Shown here: in pieces, positions 7,857 through 15,487 of the stretch
Position numbering within the stretch: position 1 is the stretch's first letter
How the letters are laid out: each line of letters opens with the position of its first letter
DNA from: Candidatus Woesearchaeota archaeon
Lineage (GTDB): Archaea > Nanobdellota > Nanobdellia > Woesearchaeales > ARS49
Assembly: GCA_030750765.1 (NCBI GenBank)
Contig: JASMHM010000001.1
Span: 96,541 to 160,540 of the forward strand
Reading direction: 5' to 3'
DNA length: 64,000 nt
Notes under the pieces: generated by a model
Seen by the model: the letters and a program-made list of their open reading frames with translations, nothing else
Told to the model about the DNA's origin: nothing
The model's database searches: none
Program-made: the position numbers and the translations under genes

Positions 7857-7900
7857 ATAGCAATAGCATCACAGCTTAAAAAGCAAGCCACTTACCCATG

Positions 7901-8935
7901 TTAACTCCTCAGCGGCACAGGAACTCCGTCTTTTACCACCTGTAGCTGCTCAAGTTTGGCCCTTGCCTGGGTAGGGCCGAAATGTGCGTCAAAAGATTCC
8001 TTGTAAGGCTTTTTACTCAACAGAGGAAGGATCTCTTGGACTCCGGTGTAGCTCATGGCAAAGATCTCTATCGCTATAGGATCAACCCCAAAGCGCTCTT
8101 TGTACTTCTCTGTGAGGATGGTAGCTTGCTCAGCGTGGACATTGGCCAAGAACACACCCTCTGCTGCAGGTCCTGCAGCCTCAATCATGTCCATTGTAAA
8201 CGCGTCCCCCGTAAACAACACCAACTCCTCTCGAAACTGTCTGACCTGGGTCACAAAATTGTTAGAGTATGTCGGAAACATAGCAAAGAAGACCCCGTCT
8301 GCTTCTGGAATTTTGAGAATGGTCGTGCGGAAATCCACAGTATCCATAGGAAGATCCTCATCCAACACTATCGTTCCACCCAAATTTTGGAATCTTTCTG
8401 TGAAAGCAGGAGCGATCACTTGCGCCCAAGGCTCTAGATGACGGAGGATAGCAATCCTTCTCAGCCCTTGGTCAAAGGCAAGGTCAGCGACATCTTGTCC
8501 TGCAAGTTCTGTTGAGAAGCCCGTGCTGTATAAGTATTCTCCCGATTCTTTGATGTGCTCGTTCGCATCCCACATCACTATTAAGGGTGTCTGTGCTCCT
8601 TCAAACATAGAAGCTACTGGTTTGGATTCCTCAATGATCATTGTGATGCCCACATCAACAGTATCCACGTTGATGAGCTTGTTTCCTGCTGCAACGACCG
8701 CGGAAGGAGTGATACGGATATCGTCCTCGTACAATACTTTTACGGATAATCCTTGGGAGGTAGCCTCTTCGAATGCAAGCTGTACTCCTCGTTGAAATTC
8801 AGTCCCTAAGGGGGCAAAGGGCCCGATAAGGGGAACGATGACGCCAATTTTGATAGGCTCGTCAGCAACAACCGCGCCTGTTTTGGAGCAGCTTGCCAAA
8901 AGTAACAACGCCAGTATGAATGTTAGGTTTCTCAT
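7901..8935 (-). CDS. ABC-type solute-binding lipoprotein (LivK-like)
   Basis: A 344-aa lipoprotein: a signal peptide with lipobox LLLASC (Cys16), then a type I periplasmic-binding fold starting IKIGVIVPLIGPFAPLGTEFQRG, the family signature of branched-chain amino acid/amide-binding proteins. Later segments (GVFFAMFPTYSNNF, VFLANVHAEQ) also fit. It should bind a small solute outside the membrane. No permease or ATPase gene is adjacent. It is divergent from a TrmB regulator with a perfect inverted repeat between them, so it is probably regulated by that protein. Confidence 0.9.
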   Translation of the reverse strand: MRNLTFILALLLLASCSKTGAVVADEPIKIGVIVPLIGPFAPLGTEFQRGVQLAFEEATSQGLSVKVLYEDDIRITPSAVVAAGNKLINVDTVDVGITMIIEESKPVASMFEGAQTPLIVMWDANEHIKESGEYLYSTGFSTELAGQDVADLAFDQGLRRIAILRHLEPWAQVIAPAFTERFQNLGGTIVLDEDLPMDTVDFRTTILKIPEADGVFFAMFPTYSNNFVTQVRQFREELVLFTGDAFTMDMIEAAGPAAEGVFLANVHAEQATILTEKYKERFGVDPIAIEIFAMSYTGVQEILPLLSKKPYKESFDAHFGPTQARAKLEQLQVVKDGVPVPLRS

Positions 8936-8971
8936 ACGTTAAAGAACGAAACAGCACTTATAAGGACTTGT

Positions 8972-8987
8972 TGTCGGTTTACCGACA
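8972..8987. promoter_or_regulatory. candidate TrmB operator
   Basis: TGTCGGT-TT-ACCGACA is a perfect 7-bp inverted repeat in the middle of the 87-bp region between the divergent lipoprotein and TrmB genes. It lies between their TATA-like boxes (CTTATAAG at about 8957-8964 reading left, CTTAAATA at about 8994-9001 reading right), so one bound regulator could control both genes. Confidence 0.65.
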
Positions 8988-9022
8988 GCAACACTTAAAT
9001 ACGACCCCTTACTCCCTACCGT

Positions 9023-9778
9023 ATGAGCGTGCTCCAAACGCTAACCTCTATAGGATTGAGCGACGGTGAGAGCAAGGTCTACCTAGCCTTGCTCAAGCTT
9101 GGCGCAGTCCCAGTAAGTAAGATAAAGGAAGAAACCAACCTTCACCGAACAACCATCTATGACTTTGTTGAAAAATTGATGAACAAAGGGTTGGTGAACT
9201 ATGTCATCACCAACAACATTCGTCTGTACAAAGCCTCCCAACCAGAAAAAGTGATGGACTTTGTGAAAGATAAAGAAAGAAAGGTCAAGGAAGTCCTCCC
9301 AGAACTGAAGGAGTTGGCCTCCTTCCACAAGGACGAACTCCAAGTAGAAGTACACAAAGGTAAGGAAGGTTTCAGGACCATGCTGGATGATTTTCTGCGT
9401 GTGCGCAAGAACATGCTAGCTTTTGGTGTTGACGAAGAGGACTTTCGTAAGCATATTCCCATCATCATGGAACAATTTCTCAAAAGGGAAGCCAAAGCAG
9501 GTCTTAAAGAAAGAGTTCTTGTAAGCGACGACACCACTTTTGTCTACCCACACCCCCACATGGAGTACCGCTACATCCCAAAAGAGTATTTTGGTCCAAG
9601 TCCCACCATCATTTATGGTGACAGAGTGGTCATAATCAACTGGGAACCCCTCACAACAATCGTCATGAAGAACAAAACCCTAGCAGACGGCTACCGCAAA
9701 CACATAGAATTCCTATGGAAGACCGCCAAGAAAAGGCCTAAATCTCGACAAAAGCTCCGTTCCTTACCTGCTTCATAA
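9023..9778 (+). CDS. TrmB-family transcriptional regulator
   Basis: A 251-aa protein. The N-terminal winged helix is typical of TrmB: LTSIGLSDGESKVYLALLKLG, then VSKIKEETNLHRTTIYDFVEKL, then a wing and a coiled-coil linker (about 75-105). The C-terminal part should sense a ligand or mediate dimerisation. A TATA-like box about 25 bp upstream places transcription at the ATG. It shares a promoter region and inverted repeat with the divergent solute-binding lipoprotein. The last 41 bp overlap the convergent second lipoprotein gene. Confidence 0.92.
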   Translation: MSVLQTLTSIGLSDGESKVYLALLKLGAVPVSKIKEETNLHRTTIYDFVEKLMNKGLVNYVITNNIRLYKASQPEKVMDFVKDKERKVKEVLPELKELASFHKDELQVEVHKGKEGFRTMLDDFLRVRKNMLAFGVDEEDFRKHIPIIMEQFLKREAKAGLKERVLVSDDTTFVYPHPHMEYRYIPKEYFGPSPTIIYGDRVVIINWEPLTTIVMKNKTLADGYRKHIEFLWKTAKKRPKSRQKLRSLPAS

Positions 9779-10787
9779 TATGTCGCTTCTCAGCCACTCT
9801 TCCATTCTCATCAAACCGGATAGTGTTTGTCACTCCGTTGTACTTTATCTCTCTTAAGTAGTCAGCAACAGCATCCGCACTCATGGCACCACTCCGCAGC
9901 GCTTGAGCAACCACATAGACCGCATCATAGGCATATGCTGCAGAAGGTGAAGGTTCAGTGCCAAAGAGCGCTTTGTATCGTCCTACGAACATCCCCTCAT
10001 CGGGACCCTTTGAGGGGTAAGAGTACACCGTTCCTTCAATTTCAGGATAATTTTCCAACAACGCAGGCGTCTCAGTGTTGGCACCTGCGTATACCGGAAT
10101 CTCCAACCCTAATTCTTTCGCCTGTCTACTAAACGCACCTTGGCTAGGATAATAGGCAAAATTGGCGAGCAAGGCATCAACATCCAACTGCTTCAATTGG
10201 GTGATGATTCCTCGGAAGTCCATCTCATCAGGGGCCGTGACAAACTCTTGCACAACTACGATGCTGTACTTCGCTGCCTCCTGGACAAAATGATCACGCA
10301 TGCTCTGAGAGTAATCATTGTGACTATAGTGAATCGCAATTTTCCGTATCCCCCTCTCAGAAAGAAGGGCAACCTCAGGCCCTACCTCCTGCTGCTCGGT
10401 AGGCCACAGGTTGAAAAAGTACGGTGTAGGTTGCGGCAGGGTTCCACCGGAGGGTGAAACAATCGCAGTCTGGAGTTCAAGAGCCAGAGGACTTGCAGCC
10501 TGGGCAAACCACGTAGGGCCTATTATGATCTCATGATCGCTTGCCAATTTATGGATGGCTGTCACCGTTTTAGGGAAGTCCGTTCCACCATCCTCTACCA
10601 CCAATCTAATAGCCACACCGTTAATGCCCCCTCCTTGATTGATCTCATCCACCACCATCATTGCCCCGTTAGACTCTCCTGCACCCCAAAAGGAGCCAGG
10701 TCCTGTAAGATGGAACACACCACCAATAACAACCGTTTCAGACTGGCTGCATGCAACCAACAATATCAGCACCCACCAAAATCTCAT
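9738..10787 (-). CDS. second ABC-type solute-binding lipoprotein
   Basis: A 349-aa lipoprotein with lipobox LILLVAC (Cys13) and a type I periplasmic-binding domain: TVVIGGVFHLTGPGSFWGAGESNGAMMV, then EINQGGGINGVAIRLVVEDGG, classic LivK-like motifs. Later YAYDAVYVVAQAL is also family-typical. It is a distant paralogue of the protein at 7901. Again no permease or ATPase is present, and it is divergent from its own TrmB gene. Possible roles are feeding a transporter encoded elsewhere or acting as a surface ligand binder. Confidence 0.9.
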   Translation of the reverse strand: MRFWWVLILLVACSQSETVVIGGVFHLTGPGSFWGAGESNGAMMVVDEINQGGGINGVAIRLVVEDGGTDFPKTVTAIHKLASDHEIIIGPTWFAQAASPLALELQTAIVSPSGGTLPQPTPYFFNLWPTEQQEVGPEVALLSERGIRKIAIHYSHNDYSQSMRDHFVQEAAKYSIVVVQEFVTAPDEMDFRGIITQLKQLDVDALLANFAYYPSQGAFSRQAKELGLEIPVYAGANTETPALLENYPEIEGTVYSYPSKGPDEGMFVGRYKALFGTEPSPSAAYAYDAVYVVAQALRSGAMSADAVADYLREIKYNGVTNTIRFDENGRVAEKRHIMKQVRNGAFVEI

Positions 10788-10819
10788 AGTTTCATAAGGT
10801 ACGTAAACCTTTTATACTT

Positions 10820-10844
10820 TCATTCAATAGTAACTGTTGAATGA
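10820..10844. promoter_or_regulatory. candidate TrmB operator over a start codon
   Basis: TCATTCAA (10820-10827) and TTGAATGA (10837-10844) form a perfect 8-bp inverted repeat with a 9-nt spacer. The second arm contains the ATG of the TrmB gene, and a TATA-like TTTTATAC lies 22-30 bp upstream. Binding here would block a leaderless transcript at its start, which suggests autorepression. A weaker repeat, AAGGT/ACCTT, lies at 10797-10812. Confidence 0.6.
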
Positions 10845-11605
10845 TAGAAGAATTGAAGCTATTAGGTTTGACAGACGGCGAGATTAAAGTATATCTTGCC
10901 TTGCTCAAACTAGGACCTGCCACGAACAGCCCCATAGCAAGAAACACCGGTTTGCAGAGTTCCACGGTTTACTATTGCCTAAACTCACTGATAGAAAAAG
11001 GATTTGTTAGCTACATCAAGAAGGGCGATCGAAAACATTTCAGCCCCCTAAATCCAGAAGATATCCTGGACGTACTATCAAGAAAAGAATCCGAGCTCCA
11101 ACAACAAAAACAGCGCATAAAGAAAGCGATACCCCAACTCAAACAACACCAAAATGTTACGCAGATTCGCAACACCGCAGAAGTGTACGAAGGCTTTCAG
11201 GGATTCCAAGCAACCTTTACAGAAATCCTACGCACACTCAAGAGAGGAGATAAGTACGAAGCATTTGTCATCGAGCAAGCCCTAGACGAACCCAAGAGGC
11301 TCAAGCTGTTATTCATGCGTCATAACAAAATGCTCAAAGAAAAAGGCATAAAACTAAGACTTTTGGCCCCAGAACGCATGCGATCTGTCTTCGAAAAATT
11401 GTACGGCAAGCACTTTCTCAAGACCTATCAAAACGTTCGCTACACCAAAGAAAAAACGCCTGTAGGCATCACGGTTTACAAAGACACCGTAGTAACCAAT
11501 ATCGAGGAGAACGGACGCCCTATAAGCTTCAAACTCACGAATAATAAGCTAGCAGACAGCTATAGAGAGTATTTTAACGCAGTATGGGAGAGGGCAAAGC
11601 CCTAA
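10841..11605 (+). CDS. TrmB-family transcriptional regulator
   Basis: A 254-aa paralogue of the regulator at 9023. The winged helix is clear: LKLLGLTDGEIKVYLALLKLG, then SPIARNTGLQSSTVYYCLNSL, then FVSYIKKGDRKHFSPLNPEDIL and a coiled coil at about 80-105. The C-terminal domain includes VYEGFQGFQATFTEIL, often seen in TrmB-like sensors. It starts inside an inverted repeat and is divergent from the second solute-binding lipoprotein, so each binding protein has its own regulator. Confidence 0.92.
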   Translation: MIEELKLLGLTDGEIKVYLALLKLGPATNSPIARNTGLQSSTVYYCLNSLIEKGFVSYIKKGDRKHFSPLNPEDILDVLSRKESELQQQKQRIKKAIPQLKQHQNVTQIRNTAEVYEGFQGFQATFTEILRTLKRGDKYEAFVIEQALDEPKRLKLLFMRHNKMLKEKGIKLRLLAPERMRSVFEKLYGKHFLKTYQNVRYTKEKTPVGITVYKDTVVTNIEENGRPISFKLTNNKLADSYREYFNAVWERAKP

Positions 11606-11673
11606 CGAAACCTTTATAAACAGCTCACTGCTGGTATCTTATAGATTCTAAGTTTAGTTTTTTGGTGACCTTA

Positions 11674-12192
11674 ATGGCAGAAGAAAAGGAAAAAACGGAA
11701 GAGAAACCTGAAGAAAAGGAAGAGAGCACTACAAAAATTTACGCCCTCCGAACCACTGCCAACAGAGAAGACCAAGTAGCAGATTTTGTTTCTAGTAACG
11801 CCAAAAGAAAGAAGTACAAAGTGTACGCAGTCATCCGACCACACGGCATGAGAGGCTACATCTTTGTGGAAGCCATCGACAAGCAAACAGCAGAGATGGC
11901 AGCATCTGGAGTTCCATACGCACGAAACGTGCTAGCCAAAGACATTAGCTACAAAGACATCGAACACATGCTCGCCAAGGTCAAGATTGACGTAGACATC
12001 CGCAAGAATGACGTCGTAGAAATCATCGCCGGACCGTTCAAGCGAGAAAATGCAAAAATTACAAGAGTAGACAAGACCAAAGAAGAAGTAGTAGTCGAAC
12101 TCTTATCCGCAGCAGTACCCATCCCTATTACCGTAAAGATAGATGCAGTGAAAGTTATTCGCAGAGACAGTGATGAGGAGGAAGAGGACTAA
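11674..12192 (+). CDS. spt5: transcription elongation factor Spt5 (NusG-like)
   Basis: A 172-aa archaeal Spt5. After an acidic/Lys-rich leader of about 22 residues, the NGN domain runs from about 24 to 108 (IYALRTTANREDQVADF ... HGMRGYIFVEAID), followed by a KOW domain (NDVVEIIAGPFKRENAKITRVD). It binds the RNA polymerase clamp with Spt4 and promotes processivity. The ATG at 11674 is preceded by GGTGA at good spacing, so the upstream TTG/GTG starts are not used. It heads the cluster with rpl11, as in most archaea, but an endonuclease gene lies in between. Confidence 0.95.
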   Translation: MAEEKEKTEEKPEEKEESTTKIYALRTTANREDQVADFVSSNAKRKKYKVYAVIRPHGMRGYIFVEAIDKQTAEMAASGVPYARNVLAKDISYKDIEHMLAKVKIDVDIRKNDVVEIIAGPFKRENAKITRVDKTKEEVVVELLSAAVPIPITVKIDAVKVIRRDSDEEEED

Positions 12193-12201
12193 CACCTCTT
12201 C

Positions 12202-12281
12202 CCGGAAGATTTCCGAAAAATCCGGAAGAACCCACTGGACATTTCCGGAAGATTTCCGTGACTAAAAAAGCCACTGGACAT
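12202..12281 (+). repeat. dyad and direct repeats upstream of the endonuclease gene
   Basis: CCGGAAGATTTCCG occurs at 12202-12215 and 12245-12258, and a partial copy (TCCGGAAGAA) at 12220-12229. Each full copy contains the dyad CGGAA-GAT-TTCCG. CCACTGGACAT occurs at 12232-12242 and 12271-12281, 39 bp apart. The cluster fills the gap between spt5 and the endonuclease gene and looks like a set of operator sites or a relic of insertion. Confidence 0.7.
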
Positions 12282-12323
12282 GGACGCGTGAAGCATATAA
12301 GGATGAAAAATATCTGATTCTCT

Positions 12324-13559
12324 ATGAGTAAACAGTGGGCAGCATTGATCAGAGGATTACGCGTTGATCAGAAGTTGAGTCAGATGGCTTTAGCTGAAAT
12401 TCTCCAAGTACATCGTGGTGCAGTTGGACGATGGGAGAATGCACAGCGAGTGCCGATACCAAAACTACAAGAACATTTGCGATCATACATACGCAGGAGA
12501 AGGCTAAGTCGGGACTTTTTGACAAGAAAGGGAAGGCAAATTATTCCCCTCACCCTAGCGAATAAGGTTTGGCTACCCCGAACTCCAGAACTGGCCGAAC
12601 TTATAGGCATTCTATTGGGTGACGGGGAGATAAAGAAGGACGGATCGCTTCGGGTCTCTTTTGATCCGAAAAAAGACATGAATTTCTTGCGGCGCAGAAT
12701 AATCCCACTCCTCAAAGGTTTGGTCAAAGTAAAGGTAGGCTTTGAAAGTTACAAGCGCATTCAGGTATTCAACATTGCTTTTGTGAGATTCTTACAAGAG
12801 AACAGCAAACTTCAACCTGGAAGCAAATTTGAATACAACTGGGCCATTCCGGCCTGGTGCTTTACAAAGGAGGAATACGTGACCAGTGTTCTACGAGGCT
12901 TGTTTGATACTGACGGATATGTGGGTTATTGCCTTGGTTCTGTTGAAATAATGTTTGGACGATTTTCGGATCGATGTGATAAGCTCACAGAAAGCATCGT
13001 CATGGCCTTACAGCTGTTGGGCATCAAGTCTAGTGTACAACACACAAAGGATGGAAGGTTTAAGATACGATTGAGCAGCCAAAGAATGGTTTTGCGTTTC
13101 TTCCAAAAAGTGGGCACCTCCAATATCAAACATCTTGCCCGTTTTCTCTTATGGAGACTGTCGCGCTATGAGGCCAAAATCGAACTTGAGGGACTCCCGA
13201 CCTTACTCAAAAAAGTAAAAAAGCGTTATGGAGTAGACCTGGATACAGAACCAATCCCCTTTCTTTGGCAGTCTCACCATCCCTCACTTGGAAAATATGC
13301 GTTAGAAGACACACAGATGGAAAAAACACGAACAATGCGCAACCTATATAAATGGAACGTTCTTGTTAGAGATAGTGTCCAAGTGTTAGGTATGACGTAT
13401 CTGGCGCAGCGAGTGAAAGCCACTCTACGTAGCATAAGGAAATGGCGTCAGGGAGTACGGGTTCCCTGCGCGAAAAACCTGCAAGTGCTGGTGGACATTG
13501 CAAAGAAAAACAAGATATCATTGGAGAAATACAGGATAAATCATGACGAAAAGCGTTGA
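12324..13559 (+). CDS. LAGLIDADG homing endonuclease with HTH domains
   Basis: A 411-aa free-standing endonuclease. Residues 5-50 form an XRE-type helix-turn-helix (LRVDQKLSQMALAEILQVHRGAVGRWENA). Two LAGLIDADG motifs follow: LAELIGILLGDGE near 91 and LRGLFDTDGYVG near 191, so one chain can form the two-motif active site. Near 355-380 a second HTH-like segment appears (LAQRVKATLRSIRKWRQG). The family cuts a long DNA site and spreads its own gene. Here it sits between spt5 and rpl11 and overlaps rpl11 by 17 bp. The TATA-like ATATAAGG is at about 12295-12302. Confidence 0.93.
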   Translation: MSKQWAALIRGLRVDQKLSQMALAEILQVHRGAVGRWENAQRVPIPKLQEHLRSYIRRRRLSRDFLTRKGRQIIPLTLANKVWLPRTPELAELIGILLGDGEIKKDGSLRVSFDPKKDMNFLRRRIIPLLKGLVKVKVGFESYKRIQVFNIAFVRFLQENSKLQPGSKFEYNWAIPAWCFTKEEYVTSVLRGLFDTDGYVGYCLGSVEIMFGRFSDRCDKLTESIVMALQLLGIKSSVQHTKDGRFKIRLSSQRMVLRFFQKVGTSNIKHLARFLLWRLSRYEAKIELEGLPTLLKKVKKRYGVDLDTEPIPFLWQSHHPSLGKYALEDTQMEKTRTMRNLYKWNVLVRDSVQVLGMTYLAQRVKATLRSIRKWRQGVRVPCAKNLQVLVDIAKKNKISLEKYRINHDEKR

Positions 13560-14289
13560 AGTGCTCGTGGAAGGTGGGAAAGTGTCAGCCGGACCTCCTG
13601 TTGGACCCACACTTGGTGCGTTGGGAGTTAATATAGGCGAAGTTATCAAGCTTGCAAATGAGAAAACTGCCTCCTTTAATGGAATGCAAGTCCCCATAAA
13701 AATCAACGTAGACGAAGAATCCAAAGAATTCGACATAGAAGTGGGCTTACCCCCCACCAGCGCACTCCTAAAAGCAGAAGCAAAGATCGAAAAAGGATCC
13801 GGCAACATGCTAACAGACAAAGTAGCAGACCTACGAATCGAACAAATCATCAAAGTAGCAAAAATGAAGGAAGAAGGATTGCTAGGCATGGACATGTTCG
13901 CACGAGTAAAAGAAATCCTAGGCAGTGCAAACAGCGCAGGCATCCTTGTAGAAGGCAAACCCGCCAAAGACGTCATAGCCTTAGTAACTGAATCACCCTT
14001 AAAAGAAAAAATAGAAGCAGAAAAGACAGAACTAACCGAAGATGAACTGAAAGAACTAGAAGCAGAACGAGTGAAGTTGCAAGCAGCCATCGAAAAGAGA
14101 AAGCAAGCAGAAGAAGCAACCGCACAAAAGATCATGGATTCCATGAGTGGAAAGTCAAGATCCGACATCAAGAAAGCACTCGAAGAAGCAGGCGTAAGCG
14201 CAGCCAAGATCAACGAACTACTCCCATCCAAGGGAGCTGAAGAAGGCGCACCCGGCAAACCAGGCGAAGCACAAGGCGCAGCTAAGTAG
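13543..14289 (+). CDS. rpl11: ribosomal protein uL11 with long C-terminal extension
   Basis: A 248-aa uL11. Residues 1-158 are the normal two-domain protein: VEGGKVSAGPPVGPTLGALGVN at the start and a C-terminal RNA-binding domain including GNMLTDKVADLRIEQIIKVA and LGSANSAGILVEGK. Archaeal uL11 is usually about 160-165 residues; this one adds about 85 more. The extension is a charged helix (LTEDELKELEAERVKLQAAIEKR), then a small helical unit (MSGKSRSDIKKALEEAGVSA) and a Gly/Pro/Ala tail. The genes for uL1, uL10 and P1 that often follow are absent here. It overlaps the endonuclease gene. Confidence 0.95.
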   Translation: MTKSVEVLVEGGKVSAGPPVGPTLGALGVNIGEVIKLANEKTASFNGMQVPIKINVDEESKEFDIEVGLPPTSALLKAEAKIEKGSGNMLTDKVADLRIEQIIKVAKMKEEGLLGMDMFARVKEILGSANSAGILVEGKPAKDVIALVTESPLKEKIEAEKTELTEDELKELEAERVKLQAAIEKRKQAEEATAQKIMDSMSGKSRSDIKKALEEAGVSAAKINELLPSKGAEEGAPGKPGEAQGAAK

Positions 14290-14291
14290 GC

Positions 14292-15059
14292 ATGGATCCC
14301 ATTTTTCTAGAAGCGCCGTATCGAAGTTCCAGAAACTATGACGAAGCGTGTGCACTCGCCCAAGAAACTTTTCCTAACGGCCCCATTAGCGAAAGGAAAC
14401 TCCAAAAAAAATACGGAAGGTGTCACCCTGACGAGATCTCTCGTTGGGGCACAGCCAATAATGCTGCCCTATATGCTCAACTCCGAGGGAACCGCGATCC
14501 ATCCGAAGCGAAAGCGCTTGTAGAACATCTAGACAAGGACGAAACCTTAATTTGGCTAATGAACAAAATCATAAGCCCCCTTGACCTCAAATGGTCCACA
14601 ATATGCATACAAGAACAAACAATAATCGGACCCTCACGCGTTGAAGAAATCATCCGAGAAAATTTTGACATCAATGACAAAAGCGACGTTCCATACCTAG
14701 GCGCTAGAGCCGCAGCATTTGTCACGCCCGGTCAAATGTATGAGTGGTGCAGCGTACAGGATGCCTCTCACTCCACCCGATTCCAGGATGATCTTCGAGG
14801 AGTAGATATAGGTGAAGGACACTTCGAAGCACTATTAGACGGCGAAGCCGCCATGCCTAAGGAAATGATACGCAACTTTATACGGAGCGAGTTCGCTCTT
14901 CGAGGAATAAAAAACTGGGCATGTGTGGAAATGCCAAAAAAGGCCGTTCCCTTTTTCAATCTCAGATTCGTTCTGTCCAGTGTCGGCAAGCGCGTGCATG
15001 AAGACTCCCCTTTACGCGACTATAGGCATAAATGGAGAAAGTATAAGTTTGGAGGATGA
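14292..15059 (+). CDS. hypothetical protein
   Basis: A 255-aa soluble protein with no family I recognise. It starts 3 bp after the rpl11 stop and is probably cotranscribed with it. It contains a basic motif near 39-52 (KKYGRCHPDEISRWG) that looks like a short nucleic-acid-binding or helix-turn-helix segment, then a mainly alpha region and a conserved-looking end (LRDYRHKWRKYKFGG). Four cysteines are scattered. A role in translation is suggested only by position. Confidence 0.7.
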   Translation: MDPIFLEAPYRSSRNYDEACALAQETFPNGPISERKLQKKYGRCHPDEISRWGTANNAALYAQLRGNRDPSEAKALVEHLDKDETLIWLMNKIISPLDLKWSTICIQEQTIIGPSRVEEIIRENFDINDKSDVPYLGARAAAFVTPGQMYEWCSVQDASHSTRFQDDLRGVDIGEGHFEALLDGEAAMPKEMIRNFIRSEFALRGIKNWACVEMPKKAVPFFNLRFVLSSVGKRVHEDSPLRDYRHKWRKYKFGG

Positions 15060-15063
15060 AGTT

Positions 15064-15447
15064 CTACATCGCAAGAATTAATTTTCTACACTTCTTACTG
15101 CCACACGCACATACCATCTCCACACCTGGAGCAAGATCCTCAGCGTAGTTAGAAGTGATCTCTTCCCCTTTCTTGATATCCCTTAGAGCTACATCAGCAT
15201 GATCCTTCACCACGGTGTTGGCTTCACATGAATGGTTGATGTATCTGGCTGGAGGCTGCATGAGAATGTACTTCCCCGAATTATACGCAACATAATGCTG
15301 CTGCTCCTCAGGAACATTCTTGACCTCCTCTTCGGTCAGTTTATGCGAAGTATCCCACTTCATAACCACTTCTCCCTTCTTGAAATCCCGAGAAGCAAAC
15401 ACACCCTTTTTGGCAATTTTCGACCGCTTGACAACAACATCTGCCAT
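15064..15447 (-). CDS. SET-domain protein
   Basis: A 127-aa minimal SET-domain protein. It shows the N-terminal SET strand (KRSKIAKKGVFASRDFKKGEVV), the SAM-binding/catalytic motif RYINHSCEANTVVKDH, the DIKKGEEITSNYAEDL segment with the conserved Tyr, and a post-SET CACGSKKC cluster. SET proteins methylate protein lysines using SAM. In archaea, possible substrates are chromatin proteins or ribosomal proteins; none is indicated here. The gene stands alone, convergent with the gene at 14292 and followed upstream by deoC. Confidence 0.88.
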   Translation of the reverse strand: MADVVVKRSKIAKKGVFASRDFKKGEVVMKWDTSHKLTEEEVKNVPEEQQHYVAYNSGKYILMQPPARYINHSCEANTVVKDHADVALRDIKKGEEITSNYAEDLAPGVEMVCACGSKKCRKLILAM

Positions 15448-15487
15448 ACTCTAACCAATCAGAACATCCTTAAAAGACTGCCGATCA

